In this document: piece by piece, positions 9,601 to 18,124 of the stretch
Layout: each line of letters begins with the position of its first letter
How positions within the stretch are numbered: position 1 is the first letter of the stretch
From: Ramlibacter sp. Leaf400
Lineage (GTDB): Bacteria > Pseudomonadota > Gammaproteobacteria > Burkholderiales > Burkholderiaceae_C
Direction: 5' to 3'
Length of the DNA stretch: 64,000 nucleotides
NCBI RefSeq assembly: GCF_001424545.1
Contig: NZ_LMQL01000015.1
Span: 62,001 to 126,000, forward strand
Made by a program: the position numbers and the translations under genes
The notes under the pieces: generated by a model
Seen by the model: only the letters and a program-made list of their open reading frames with translations
Databases searched by the model: none
Told to the model about the DNA's origin: nothing

Positions 9601-10045
9601 AGCCGGCCAGCGTGAGCTGGGCCTTGAGCTTCGATTCCTGCAGCTTCTGCTGGACCGCGAAGTGGAACGTGTAGCCGGCCAGGAAGGCGGGCGGCGCCAC
9701 GCGGTACAGCGCCGTGGTGGCCGGCACGATCACCACGTCGGCTTCGCCCTGCGAGATGCGCCACAGCGTGGCCAGGCGCTCGCTGATCAGGTCCTGGTGC
9801 GGCGAGAAGGTGTCGTAGGGCAGCGTCTCCCAGTCGGGGAAGAGGCAGCAGCGCAGGTCGGGCGCGAAGAAGGCCAGTTCGTCGATCAGGCGCTGCGCGT
9901 CGGTCGCGCCGGCCGTGACGATGGCGGTCGGATGGCCCGCGGCCTTGCCGCGCTCGGCCAGGCGGGCGAGCAGCAGGGCGTCCGCCGAGCCGGGCGGGCG
10001 GGGCAGCGCGAACCGCTTGCCGGGTGTGAGCTTGGGCAGGTCCAT
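6602..10045 (-). CDS. mfd: Transcription-repair coupling factor Mfd
   Basis: DNA translocase that removes RNA polymerase stalled at lesions and recruits UvrA for nucleotide excision repair. The 1147-residue protein matches the family length. It has a UvrB-like N-terminal module (about 10-330), the RNA polymerase-interacting domain (near GDPVVHTQHGIGRY), and a RecG-like translocase with Walker A GDVGFGKTEVALRAA, motif II DEEH and motif VI QLRGRVGRS. A C-terminal TRCF/D7 domain ends at 6602. The ATG at 10045 (MDLPKLTPGKRF) was preferred. An in-frame TTG at 10069 would add eight residues, but it sits only three bases after a GAGGGG motif that belongs to a palindrome. The gene is divergent from ispD. 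Confidence 0.96.
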   Translation of the reverse strand: MDLPKLTPGKRFALPRPPGSADALLLARLAERGKAAGHPTAIVTAGATDAQRLIDELAFFAPDLRCCLFPDWETLPYDTFSPHQDLISERLATLWRISQGEADVVIVPATTALYRVAPPAFLAGYTFHFAVQQKLQESKLKAQLTLAGYNHVTQVVSPGEYAVRGGLIDLFPMGSLVPYRVDLFDDEIDSIRTFDPDSQRSLYPVPEVRLLPGREFPMDDEARAKFRSRWRELLEGDPTKSRIYKDMGNGVATAGIEYYLPLFFDDTATVFDYLGPQAALVLHGELEPAFQRFWQDTRDRHRLLQGDPERPILPPEALFLTIEQFYARANEHAQLALRTRTEESDWAEFEKLPELSVVRGAEEPLARLKQHLSASTGRVLLLAESAGRRESLLDFFRASHLAPPAFDSLQEFQASDEKLGIATAALTEGFRWAEEAIDFVTETELFATGPTARRRKKQEQVSDVEALIKDLSELNVGDPVVHTQHGIGRYRGLVNMDLGQGSTEFLHLEYADKATLYVPVSQLHQISRYTGVSADEAPLHKLGSGQWEKAKRKAAEQVRDTAAELLNIYARRAAREGHAFRFSAQDYEVFANDFGFQETADQNAAIHAVIQDMVSPQPMDRLVCGDVGFGKTEVALRAAFIAVTGGKQVAFLAPTTLLAEQHYQTLVDRFSKWPVKVAEMSRFRSGKEITAAAKGLADGSVDIVVGTHKLLSNTIKFKNLGLLIIDEEHRFGVRHKEAMKAMRAEVDVLTLTATPIPRTLGMALEGLRDLSVIATAPQRRLAIKTFVRNEGNGVIREAVLRELKRGGQVYFLHNEVDTIENRRERLEQLLPEARIAVAHGQMPERDLERVMRDFVAQRYNVLLCSTIIETGIDVPTANTIVMSRADKFGLAQLHQLRGRVGRSHHQAYAYLMVPDIESLTKQASQRLDAIQQMEELGSGFYLAMHDLEIRGAGEVLGENQSGNMLEVGFQLYNEMLSEAVKSLKAGKEPDLLAPLQVTTEINLHSPALLPDDYCGDVHLRLSFYKKLATAKSTDQIDSLLEELVDRFGRLPPQGQTLVDVHRLRVLARPYGVVKVDAAPGVTHITFRPNPPVDSLRIIELVQKNRHIKLAGNEKLRIERELKEPKDRAQMVRDVLRSLGQPKVAEPA

Positions 10046-10070
10046 TTGTTTTTCGTGCAGCAAATGCAAA

Positions 10071-10097
10071 CACCCCTCACGGCGCAGGTGAGGGGTG
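10071..10097. promoter_or_regulatory. Perfect palindrome in the mfd/ispD divergent region
   Basis: CACCCCTCAC (10071-10080) and GTGAGGGGTG (10088-10097) are exact inverted copies with a 7-base spacer. The site lies 26 bases upstream of the mfd ATG and 59 bases upstream of the proposed ispD GTG. It could be an operator half-site pair or an RNA hairpin in the mfd leader. Confidence 0.45.
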
Positions 10098-10155
10098 ACG
10101 GGCCGATTCTAGAATGCCCCTCATCTTGGCCGTTGCCCCTCCACCGAATGTCCAC

Positions 10156-10827
10156 GTGCGGTATCACGCCCTGATCCCGTCGGCGGGCACCGGCACGCGT
10201 GCGGGCACGGCGGGCCCCAAGCAGTACGAAAAGCTGGCGGGGCGGCTGCTGGTCCAGCACACGCTGGAGGCCTTCACCCGGTTGGGGCGCATCGCTTCGG
10301 TGCTGGTGGTGGTGGCGCCCGGCGACGAGCGCATGCCCACGGGGCCCGGCTGGCGCGTGAGCGCGTGCGGCGGGGCCACCCGCGCCGCCTCGGTGGCCAA
10401 CGGCCTGGCCGAGCTGAAGGCCCAGGGCGCCGGCGACGACGACTGGGTGCTGGTGCACGACGCGGCCCGCTGCCTCGTCACCCCCGGACAGATCGACCGG
10501 CTGATCGACGCCTGCGGAGCCGATGCGGTCGGCGGCCTGCTCGCGCAGCCGCTGGCCGACACGCTCAAGCAGGAGGAGGGCGGCCGGGTGGCGCAGACGC
10601 TGCCGCGCGAGCGCAAGTGGCTGGCGCAGACGCCCCAGATGTTCCGCCTGGCGCTGCTGCAACGCGCGCTGGCGCAAGCGGGCGATGCGGTGACCGACGA
10701 GGCGTCGGCCATCGAGGCGATCGGCCTCAAGCCCCTGCTGGTGGCGGGCAGCGCGCAGAACTTCAAGGTGACCTGGCCGGAGGATTTCGCCCTGGCCGAG
10801 GCGGTGATCAGGAGCAGGACGAGATGA
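10156..10827 (+). CDS. ispD: 2-C-methyl-D-erythritol 4-phosphate cytidylyltransferase
   Basis: Third step of the MEP isoprenoid pathway: MEP plus CTP gives CDP-ME. The protein (223 residues from this start) has the nucleotidyltransferase glycine loop [14 protein letters not shown] with GPKQY, and the VHDAAR metal/ribose motif. The GTG at 10156 was chosen because family members begin only a few residues before the ALIP motif. The alternative ATG at 10114 overlaps a TAGAAT -10-like hexamer (10110-10115) and would add 14 residues of unlikely sequence. No clear ribosome-binding site is visible for either, so the start is uncertain. The stop overlaps the ATG of ispF (ATGA), typical of the ispDF pair acting in consecutive stages of the pathway. 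Confidence 0.92.
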   Translation: MRYHALIPSAGTGTRAGTAGPKQYEKLAGRLLVQHTLEAFTRLGRIASVLVVVAPGDERMPTGPGWRVSACGGATRAASVANGLAELKAQGAGDDDWVLVHDAARCLVTPGQIDRLIDACGADAVGGLLAQPLADTLKQEEGGRVAQTLPRERKWLAQTPQMFRLALLQRALAQAGDAVTDEASAIEAIGLKPLLVAGSAQNFKVTWPEDFALAEAVIRSRTR

Positions 10828-11324
10828 CGGGAATGCGGATCGGCGAGGGTTGGGATGTGCATGCGCTGGTGCCGGGGCGGCCGCTGGTGATCGGCGGCGT
10901 GGTGGTGCCTTTCGACCGCGGGCTGCTGGGGCACTCGGACGCCGACGTGCTGCTGCACGCGATCACGGACGCGATCCTAGGGGCGGCGGGGCTGGGCGAC
11001 ATCGGCCGGCATTTCCCGGACACCGACGTTCGCTTCAAGGGCGCCGATTCGATGCTGCTGCTGACCGAGGCCGCCCAGCGCGCCGCGGCCGCGGGCTGGG
11101 CGATCGCCAACGTGGACAGCACGGTGGTGGCGCAGGCCCCCAAGCTGTCGCCGCACATCGAGGCCATGCGCGAGCGCATCGCCAAGGGGCTGGGCGTGCC
11201 GACCGCGCAGGTGAACGTGAAGGCCAAGACGGCGGAGAAGCTGGGACCGGTGGGACAGGGCCAGAGCATCGAGGCCCGGGCGGTGGTGCTGTTGACCGGA
11301 ACTGGATCCCCACGTACGCCTTAG
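10824..11324 (+). CDS. ispF: 2-C-methyl-D-erythritol 2,4-cyclodiphosphate synthase
   Basis: Converts CDP-ME 2-phosphate to MEcPP in the MEP pathway, acting as a homotrimer with zinc. The 166-residue protein shows the zinc ligands in DVHAL (Asp/His) and the [21 protein letters not shown] signature, plus the CDP-binding tail ([15 protein letters not shown]). It is translationally coupled to ispD (ATG at 10824). The last few codons (GTGSPRTP) appear to derive from a decayed palindromic repeat (11303-11344) that also supplies the region after the stop, so the C-terminal tail is probably recent and dispensable. The next gene, envZ, is convergent. Confidence 0.96.
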   Translation: MTGMRIGEGWDVHALVPGRPLVIGGVVVPFDRGLLGHSDADVLLHAITDAILGAAGLGDIGRHFPDTDVRFKGADSMLLLTEAAQRAAAAGWAIANVDSTVVAQAPKLSPHIEAMRERIAKGLGVPTAQVNVKAKTAEKLGPVGQGQSIEARAVVLLTGTGSPRTP

Positions 11325-11344
11325 CTCCTCACGCGGGGATGACG
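11303..11344. repeat. Decayed REP/dRS3-like palindrome at the ispF 3' end
   Basis: CTGGATCCCC (from 11302) and CGCGGGGATGACGG (11333-11346) are the two ends of a repeat resembling the CTGGATTCCC...GGGAATGACGG element found intact elsewhere in the window. ATCCCC and GGGGAT form the inverted core. It covers the ispF stop codon and the convergent intergenic gap. Confidence 0.45.
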
Positions 11345-11363
11345 GCGAGGACGCGCCCCGCCG

Positions 11364-12824
11364 TCAGCTGACTTCTTCGGTCTTCGGGCTGGCGGCCGGC
11401 GCCTCGCCGCTGCTCAGGGGCGAGCGCGGACGCTGCAGCTTGATGTGCGCGGCCAGGCCGCCCGAGGTGGTGTTGGCCAGCGCGAAGATGCCGCCCATGC
11501 GCTGCACCGTCTTGTCGACGATCGCCAGGCCCAGGCCGGCGCCGGTGGCGGCGGTTCGAGCCGCGTCTCCCCGGAAGAACGGCTTGATCAGGTTGGGCAG
11601 CGCCTCGGGCGCCACGCCCATGCCGTGGTCGCGCACCTTGAGCAGCACCCATTCGTTGCGCTGCTTGGCGGCGATGTCCACCACGGCGATGCCCGTCTCG
11701 GGCGTCTTGCCGTAGCGGCGTGCGTTCTCCAGCAGGTTGGAGACCACGCGCGCCAGTTCGACCTCGTCGGCCAGCACGTAGAGCTGCCGGGGCACGTCGG
11801 TGTTGATCCGCATGTCGCCGTGGTCCTGCACCGCATAGACGCAGGCCTCGATGACGTCACGCAGGTTGACCGGCCGCAGCTCGGCGTGGTCGGGGCGTGC
11901 GTAGTCGAGGAACTTGTCGATGATGGCGTCGAGCTGGTCGATGTCCGAGGCCATGTGTTCGCGGGCCTCGCGATCGGCCACGCTCATCTCCGTTTCCAGC
12001 CGCAGGCGCGCCAGGGGCGTGCGCAGGTCGTGCGAGATGCCGGCCAGCATCACGGCGCGGTCCTGCTCGATCTTGGCCAGCTGCTGCGCCATGCGGTTGA
12101 AGCCGATGTTCACCTCGCGGATCTCGCTGGTGACGGCCTTCTCGTCCAGGCGACTGGCATCGAAGTCGCCATCGCGAACGCGGCTGGCGGCGAACGACAG
12201 CTGCTTGAGCGGCCGGTTGATCAGGCGCGCGATCAGCGCGGCGCCGGCCAGCGACAGGCCGGCCGCCGTGATCAGCCAGATGAGCCAGGTGCGGCCGCCC
12301 ACCCGGGTGAAGCGATTGCGGTCCATCAGGAGCCAGTATGAATCCGCATCGATCTTGAAGCCGACCCAGAAGCCTTTTTCTGCGTTGACCGCGGAGGCCA
12401 GCACGGTGCCGGGGCCCAGCCTTGTGACCAGCTCTTCCGACACACGCTCATCCAGGGAGGCGGAGTCGAACACGACGTAAACGTCGGTAGGCTTGCTCGG
12501 AAGGATTCGCACACCTTCCTGCTCGGCCAGCGTCTTGATGAGGGAGACGCGCGCGATGGCGTCGGAGTAACGAAGCGCCGCGCGGCTGAGGTTGACCAGC
12601 GAGGCGATCTGCTGGGCCGTCTGCACCGCGCGCGGCTCGAACTCGAGCGCGCGGAAGGTCTGCAGCCAGGCGACGATGGAGCCGATCAGCAGCAGGGAAA
12701 GCAGGAAGAAGGTGCGCCAGAAGAGCGACAGCCCGACCCGGGGGCGCATCTCCAGCGGCGCGGGAGCTGTTTCCAGCGGCGCCGGGCCCGTGACATTCAT
12801 GCTGGTCGCAACGCCTCGAATCAC
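11364..12824 (-). CDS. envZ: EnvZ-like osmosensor histidine kinase
   Basis: A 486-residue sensor kinase paired with the upstream OmpR. Membrane segment 1 (about 33-55) and segment 2 (about 180-201) flank a periplasmic domain of about 125 residues. A HAMP domain follows (INRPLKQLSFAASRVRDGDF, about 202-255). HisKA has His265 in AGISHDLRTPLARL, and HATPase has N box LLENARRYG, DHGMGV and GAGLGLAIVDKTVQRMGG. The GTG at 12824 was chosen because AGGGGAC lies seven bases before it; an internal ATG at 12800 lacks a ribosome-binding site. It lies 58 bases downstream of ompR on the same strand. In this lineage the pair is expected to control porins and envelope genes; the signal here is inferred only from family. 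Confidence 0.92.
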   Translation of the reverse strand: MIRGVATSMNVTGPAPLETAPAPLEMRPRVGLSLFWRTFFLLSLLLIGSIVAWLQTFRALEFEPRAVQTAQQIASLVNLSRAALRYSDAIARVSLIKTLAEQEGVRILPSKPTDVYVVFDSASLDERVSEELVTRLGPGTVLASAVNAEKGFWVGFKIDADSYWLLMDRNRFTRVGGRTWLIWLITAAGLSLAGAALIARLINRPLKQLSFAASRVRDGDFDASRLDEKAVTSEIREVNIGFNRMAQQLAKIEQDRAVMLAGISHDLRTPLARLRLETEMSVADREAREHMASDIDQLDAIIDKFLDYARPDHAELRPVNLRDVIEACVYAVQDHGDMRINTDVPRQLYVLADEVELARVVSNLLENARRYGKTPETGIAVVDIAAKQRNEWVLLKVRDHGMGVAPEALPNLIKPFFRGDAARTAATGAGLGLAIVDKTVQRMGGIFALANTTSGGLAAHIKLQRPRSPLSSGEAPAASPKTEEVS

Positions 12825-12882
12825 CTGTCCCCTCTAGGAATGCATCGCCCCGGACTCGGCCGGGGCGGGTGAGAGGGTTGGA

Positions 12883-13614
12883 TCAGCCCGCGCCGTCCGG
12901 CACGAACACATAGCCCACACCCCACACGGTCTGAATATAACGTGGGGCCGAAGGATCGAGCTCGACCAGTTTGCGAAGACGCGACACCTGCACGTCCAGG
13001 CTGCGGTCGAAGGGCTCGAACTCGCGGCCGCGCGCCAGCTGAGCCAGCTTCTCGCGCGACAGCGGCTGGCGCGGGTGCCGCACCAGCGCCTTGAGCATGG
13101 CGAATTCGCCCGTGGTCAGCGGCAGCTCGTCACCGTTCTTGCGCAGCGTGCGGGCGCCCAGGTCGAAGGCGAAGGGGCCGAACGTGACCACCTCGTTCTC
13201 GCTGGAGGGCGCGCCGGGTGCTTCCTGGGCCGGGCGGCGGCGCAGCACGGCGTGGACGCGGGCCAGCAGCTCGCGCGGGTTGAAGGGCTTGCCCAGGTAG
13301 TCGTCGGCGCCGACTTCCAGGCCCACGATGCGGTCCACGTCCTCGCCCTTGGCGGTGAGCATGATGATCGGGGTGCGATCATTGGCGGCACGCAGTCGGC
13401 GGCAGATGGACAGGCCGTCCTCGCCGGGCATCATCAGGTCGAGCACGATCAGGTCGGCCGTTTCGCGCAACATCAACCGGTTGAGCGCCTTGCCGTCTTC
13501 GGCCAGGATGACCTCGAAGCCTTCCTGGGTGAGATAGCGCCTGAGCAGGTCGCGGATCCGGGCGTCATCGTCGACGACCAGGATCTTGTCGGTCCGGGCA
13601 GCGGCTTGTGTCAT
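12883..13614 (-). CDS. ompR: OmpR-family response regulator
   Basis: A 243-residue two-component regulator. The receiver domain (10-125) has phosphoacceptor Asp59 in IVLDLMMPGEDG, acidic pocket VVDDD (residues 13-17) and Lys in GADDYLGKPFNPRELLARV. A winged-helix OmpR/PhoB DNA-binding domain follows (about 140-238; LTTGEFAMLKALVRHP and VWGVGYVFVPDG). It is first in an operon with the EnvZ-like kinase. TTGGAGC is the ribosome-binding site. The upstream region carries TGTAACA/TGTTACA motifs that resemble OmpR half-sites, suggesting autoregulation. Confidence 0.94.
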   Translation of the reverse strand: MTQAAARTDKILVVDDDARIRDLLRRYLTQEGFEVILAEDGKALNRLMLRETADLIVLDLMMPGEDGLSICRRLRAANDRTPIIMLTAKGEDVDRIVGLEVGADDYLGKPFNPRELLARVHAVLRRRPAQEAPGAPSSENEVVTFGPFAFDLGARTLRKNGDELPLTTGEFAMLKALVRHPRQPLSREKLAQLARGREFEPFDRSLDVQVSRLRKLVELDPSAPRYIQTVWGVGYVFVPDGAG

Positions 13615-13632
13615 GATGCTCCAAAACGTATT

Positions 13633-13706
13633 TGTAACAGAGCCGATTCTGAGGGCCTCGCCCAGCGAAAAACGGGGTTCGCCGCCGACACTGACACACT
13701 GTTACA
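13633..13706 (-). promoter_or_regulatory. Candidate OmpR-binding half-sites upstream of ompR
   Basis: TGTAACAG (13633-13640) and CTGTTACA (13699-13706) are exact inverted copies. A further TGACACA (13692-13698) stands eight bases before TGTTACA. TGTTACA and TGAAACA heptamers are typical of OmpR sites in enterobacteria. The region is shared with the divergent SIMPL gene. Confidence 0.45.
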
Positions 13707-13778
13707 CAAGTTGCGGCAAGTGGGACTGCTTCACTTTCCAGCCGTGAACTTTCCTTCCCCTGCTACGTTGAAGTCGAG

Positions 13779-14501
13779 ATGAACTTCCCTCTTTTCCCCC
13801 ACAAGACGTATCGAATGCTCATTGCGGCAACCATTGTTGCCGCCGCCGTCCCTCTGCAGGCGCAGACGCTGCCGGTGCCCGAGAACGTGGTCCAGCTCAC
13901 GGCCAGCGCGACCGTGGAAGTGCCCCAGGACTTGCTTTCCTTCGTCATGACGGTCACGCGCGAGGGCAACGACCCCGCCCTCATCCAGACCCAGCTCAAG
14001 GCGGCGCTCGACCAGGCGCTGGCCGACGCGCGCAAGGCCGCCAAGCCCGGCGAGCTGGACGTGCGCACCGGCAACTTCAGCGTCGGCCCGCGCTACGGCC
14101 GGGAAGGGCGCATCACCGGCTGGGTCGGCACGGCCGAGCTGCTGCTGGAGGGCACCGACTTCACCCGCGTGAGCCAGGCGGCCGGCCGCGTGCCCAACAT
14201 GACGGTGGCCGGCGCCTCGTTCCGCCTCAGCCGCGACAAGCGCGAGCAGGCCGAGCGCGAGGCCCAGTCGCAGGCCGTGGCGCGCTTTCGCACCCGCGCC
14301 GGCGAACTCGCCAAGGGCTTCGGCTTCAACGGCTACAGCCTGCGCGAGGTGTCGGTGCACGCGCAGGAGCCGGGCGTCCCGCCGCGGCCGCGCATGATGG
14401 CGATGGAGGCCAAGGCTGCCTCGGCCGATGCGCCCATGCCGGTCGAGGCCGGCAAGGCGGCCGTGATGGTTAACGTGTCGGGTTCCGTACAGCTTCGCTA
14501 G
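13779..14501 (+). CDS. Periplasmic SIMPL-domain (DUF541) protein
   Basis: A 240-residue secreted protein with an N-terminal signal peptide (residues 1-29, cleavage after LQAQ) and one SIMPL domain. The domain opens with VVQLTASATVEVPQDLLSFV, and the long helix with ADARKAAKPGELDVRTGNF and the GWVGTAELLLEG strand are typical. The family function is poorly defined; members oligomerise and have been linked to stress tolerance and outer-membrane protein stability. It is divergent from ompR, across about 160 bp that hold candidate OmpR sites, so envelope-stress control by OmpR is a reasonable inference. The downstream lipid-kinase gene follows after 49 bases on the same strand. Confidence 0.87.
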   Translation: MNFPLFPHKTYRMLIAATIVAAAVPLQAQTLPVPENVVQLTASATVEVPQDLLSFVMTVTREGNDPALIQTQLKAALDQALADARKAAKPGELDVRTGNFSVGPRYGREGRITGWVGTAELLLEGTDFTRVSQAAGRVPNMTVAGASFRLSRDKREQAEREAQSQAVARFRTRAGELAKGFGFNGYSLREVSVHAQEPGVPPRPRMMAMEAKAASADAPMPVEAGKAAVMVNVSGSVQLR

Positions 14502-14550
14502 CCTGCGTCCGACAGGCCGGCGCCGCCGCCGGCCGCGACACTCGGCGACC

Positions 14551-15534
14551 ATGCTGGCCGAGGTCACCGATGCAACCGTGAGCCCCGACGCGTCGAGCGC
14601 CGGGCCCGAACTGTTCGTCCTGATCAACCCCGGCTCCGGCGACACCGACGCGCAGGAGCGGCGCGCCGTCATCGCTCGCGTGTTCGGCGAAGCCGGCCGG
14701 CGCTTCCGCTTCGTCGAACTCGAAGGGCCCTGGGACCTGGCCAAGGCCAGCGAGGCCGCCTGTTCGCTGGCGCACCCGGATGGCGGCATCGTCGTGGCCG
14801 TGGGCGGCGACGGCACCCTCAACACCGTGGCACAGGCCGCATGGAAACGCGGCTGCGTGCTGGGCGTGCTGCCCCAGGGCACCTTCAACCTGTTCGGCCG
14901 GGAATGGGGCATCGCGCAGGACCTGGAGACCGCGGCGCGCGTGCTGCTCGACGCCCAGCCCCAGCCGGTGCAGGTGGGCCAGATCAACGACCGCATCTTC
15001 CTGGTCAATGCCAGCCTGGGCCTGTACCCGCAGCTGCTGCAGGACCGCGAGGCCTTCAAGAAGCAGCTGGGCCGCCACCGCTGGGTGGCCGCGCTGGCCG
15101 GGCTGACGACCATCTTGCAGTGGCGCTCGCAGCTGGCGCTGGAGATCGAGATGGATGGCCAGCGCACGCTGCTCAAGACGCCCACGCTGTTCGTGGGCAA
15201 CAACCGGCTGCAGCTGGAGCGGGTGGGCATGGAGCCGCACGTCGCATCGCGGGTGGGCGAGGGCTGCCTGGCCGCCCTGATCGTCAAGCCGATCAGCACC
15301 TGGACCATGGTGTGGCTGATGCTGCGCGGCGCGTTCGGCCGGCTGGGCGACGCGGACGAGGTGCGCAGCTTCGCCTTCCGCACGGTCACCGTGCGTGCAT
15401 TGCGCCGTCGGCGCATGAAGGTCGCGGCGGACGGCGAGGTGGGCGTGATGACGCCGCCGCTCATGTTCAAGGTGGCGGACCGGCCGCTGCTGCTCATGGT
15501 TCCGCGTCCGGAAGATCGGGCGCCGGTCGAATGA
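14551..15534 (+). CDS. Diacylglycerol/lipid kinase family protein
   Basis: A 327-residue protein with a DAGK catalytic domain. The opening strand LFVLINPGSGDT and the nucleotide motif VVAVGGDGTLNTVAQAA are present, followed by GVLPQGTFNLFGREWGI and a C-terminal beta-rich YegS/LCB5-like domain. Family members phosphorylate diacylglycerol, phosphatidylglycerol or sphingoid substrates; the substrate cannot be told from sequence. The ATG at 14551 precedes a Thr/Ser/Ala-rich stretch of about 20 residues, so a slightly later start is possible. The stop codon overlaps the ATG of the next gene (ATGA), a common pairing of lipid kinase plus metallophosphoesterase in this group. Confidence 0.85.
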   Translation: MLAEVTDATVSPDASSAGPELFVLINPGSGDTDAQERRAVIARVFGEAGRRFRFVELEGPWDLAKASEAACSLAHPDGGIVVAVGGDGTLNTVAQAAWKRGCVLGVLPQGTFNLFGREWGIAQDLETAARVLLDAQPQPVQVGQINDRIFLVNASLGLYPQLLQDREAFKKQLGRHRWVAALAGLTTILQWRSQLALEIEMDGQRTLLKTPTLFVGNNRLQLERVGMEPHVASRVGEGCLAALIVKPISTWTMVWLMLRGAFGRLGDADEVRSFAFRTVTVRALRRRRMKVAADGEVGVMTPPLMFKVADRPLLLMVPRPEDRAPVE

Positions 15535-16346
15535 GCCTGCTGCTGCACATTTCCGATCCCCATTTCGGCACCGAGATGCCGCCGGTGGTCGAGGCCTTGC
15601 GACAGGTCGCGCGCGATCTGCGGCCCGACGTGGTGGTGCTGAGCGGCGACATCACGCAGCGCGCCCGCACGGCGCAGTTCGCCGTCGCCCGGCAGTTCTG
15701 CGATTCGCTGCACGTGCCCCATGTGCTGACCCTGCCCGGCAACCACGACATCCCGCTCTACAACCTGTGGGCGCGGGTGTTCAATCCCTACGGCGGCTAC
15801 CGCGCGGCCTTCGGCGACGAACTCGAACCCGAGCTGGACCTCGATGACCTGCTCGTGCTGTGCGTCAACACGACCCGGCCCTCGCGCCACAAGGACGGCG
15901 AAGTCTCGAAGGCGCAGATCGAGCGGGTGGCCCGGCGCCTCGAGGGCGCGCGGCGCGAGCAGCTGCGCATCGTGGTCACCCACCAGCCGGCGTGCGTGAT
16001 GCGCGAGGAAGACGAGAAGGATCGCCTGCATGGCGGCCACCGGGCCGTGCAGGCCTGGTCCAAGGCCGGGGCCGATCTGGTGCTGGGCGGCCACATCCAC
16101 CTGCCGTACCTGAGCGACCTTTGCGCCCGCGTGAAGGGCACGCAGCGCACCATGTTCTGCCTGCAGGCGGGCACGGCGGTGTCGCACCGGGTGCGCTTCG
16201 GCACGCCGAACTCGATCAACGTGCTGAGGTGGTCAGCGCCGGCGGCGGAGCTGCCGCGCGAATGCACGGCGCAGCGCTGGGACTACGACCTGGCCGACCA
16301 GCGCTTCGAGCTCACGCACAACCACGACCTGAAGCTCGCGGAGTGA
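15531..16346 (+). CDS. Calcineurin-like metallophosphoesterase
   Basis: A 271-residue enzyme of the CpdA/Icc type. Dimetal-binding motifs appear in order: LHISDPHFG (Asp/His), VVLSGDITQ (Asp), LPGNHD (Asn/His), VVTHQP (His) and LGGHIHLPY (His-x-His). Such enzymes hydrolyse phosphodiesters, including cAMP and lipid headgroup substrates; the actual substrate is unknown. It is translationally coupled to the lipid kinase (ATG 15531 inside the previous stop region), which hints at a lipid-related job. Downstream it converges on bdhA with only 13 bases between stops. Confidence 0.9.
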   Translation: MSLLLHISDPHFGTEMPPVVEALRQVARDLRPDVVVLSGDITQRARTAQFAVARQFCDSLHVPHVLTLPGNHDIPLYNLWARVFNPYGGYRAAFGDELEPELDLDDLLVLCVNTTRPSRHKDGEVSKAQIERVARRLEGARREQLRIVVTHQPACVMREEDEKDRLHGGHRAVQAWSKAGADLVLGGHIHLPYLSDLCARVKGTQRTMFCLQAGTAVSHRVRFGTPNSINVLRWSAPAAELPRECTAQRWDYDLADQRFELTHNHDLKLAE

Positions 16347-16359
16347 AGTTCGGGTAGCG

Positions 16360-17130
<771 letters not shown>

Positions 17131-17218
17131 GGAACTGTCTCCGTATTCGGTTGGTACGATCTGGCGCATGCGCCGGGTCCCCGTCCGGGGACGCGCGGAA
17201 GTATCGGACATTTGCCCC

Positions 17219-18124
17219 ATGGTCACCCCTAAGCTGAACTACGTACCCTGTGCCGACGCTGACGGCGGCCACCGCATGGCGTACTGGAGCTGGGGCGACG
17301 ACGAGGCGGCGCGCGTGGTCATCTGCGTGCACGGGCTGTCGCGACAGGGGCGCGATTTCGACGTGCTGTCGCAGCGGCTCATCGAGCGCAGCCGCGATCC
17401 CGTCCGCGTGGTCTGTCCCGACGTGGTGGGCCGCGGGCGCAGCGAGTGGCTGAAGAACCCGCAGGGCTACCAGCTGCCCACCTACGCCGGCGACATGCTG
17501 GCGCTGCTGGCCCAGCTCCAGGCGCAGGCGCCCATCGCCGATCTCTCGTGGTTCGGCACCAGCATGGGCGGCCTGATCGGCATGGGCATCGCGGGCTCGC
17601 CCAAGCTGCCCCTGCCCACGCCGATCCGCCGGCTGGTGCTCAACGACGTCGGGCCCGCGGTGCAGTGGGCGGCGATCCAGCGCATCAGCGGCTACCTGGG
17701 GCAGACCGGCCGCTTCGAGGACCTGCAGCAGGCGGCCGACGCCATGTGGAAGATTTCCACCTCCTTCGGCCCGCACACGCCGCAGCAGTGGCTGGCGCTG
17801 TCCGAGGCCATGGTCAAGCCGCTGGACGGCGGCGGTCTCACGCTGCACTACGACCCGGCCATCTCGGTGCCGGTCAAGGCCATGACCGAGGCCCAGGCCG
17901 CCGAGAGCGAAGCGGCGCTGTGGACCCTCTACGACGCGATCACGGCGCGCACGCTCATCACCCGGGGCGCGCAGTCCGACCTGCTGTCGCGCGAGACGGC
18001 GCTGCGCATGATGCAGCGCGGCCCGCGCGCCGAGCTGATGGAGTTCGAGGGCGTCGGCCACGCGCCGACCTTCGTCGCGCCGGAACAGGTCGAGGCCGCC
18101 GTCAGCTTCCTCCTGCGGCCATGA
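17219..18124 (+). CDS. Alpha/beta-fold hydrolase
   Basis: A 301-residue hydrolase. The oxyanion-hole strand VVICVHGLSRQGRDF, the nucleophile elbow GTSMGGLIGMG (Ser) and the late histidine in GVGHAPTF are visible; the acid is probably the Asp in LITRGAQSDLL. There is no signal peptide, so it is cytoplasmic. The substrate is unknown; proximity to bdhA (divergent, 88 bases between start codons) raises the possibility of a role in hydroxyalkanoate or ester turnover, but this is only context. The stop codon overlaps the relA ATG (ATGA). Confidence 0.87.
   Translation: MVTPKLNYVPCADADGGHRMAYWSWGDDEAARVVICVHGLSRQGRDFDVLSQRLIERSRDPVRVVCPDVVGRGRSEWLKNPQGYQLPTYAGDMLALLAQLQAQAPIADLSWFGTSMGGLIGMGIAGSPKLPLPTPIRRLVLNDVGPAVQWAAIQRISGYLGQTGRFEDLQQAADAMWKISTSFGPHTPQQWLALSEAMVKPLDGGGLTLHYDPAISVPVKAMTEAQAAESEAALWTLYDAITARTLITRGAQSDLLSRETALRMMQRGPRAELMEFEGVGHAPTFVAPEQVEAAVSFLLRP

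Noticed and set aside
10114-10155. An ATG start for ispD at 10114
   Set aside because: That ATG overlaps a TAGAAT -10-like box and the added residues do not resemble family N termini; GTG 10156 gives the usual length.
6626-10174. A plus-strand open frame of over 1100 codons antisense to mfd
   Set aside because: Composition is His/Gln/Leu/Arg-rich as expected from the reverse complement of GC-rich coding DNA, it has no domain motifs, and the minus-strand frame is unmistakably Mfd.
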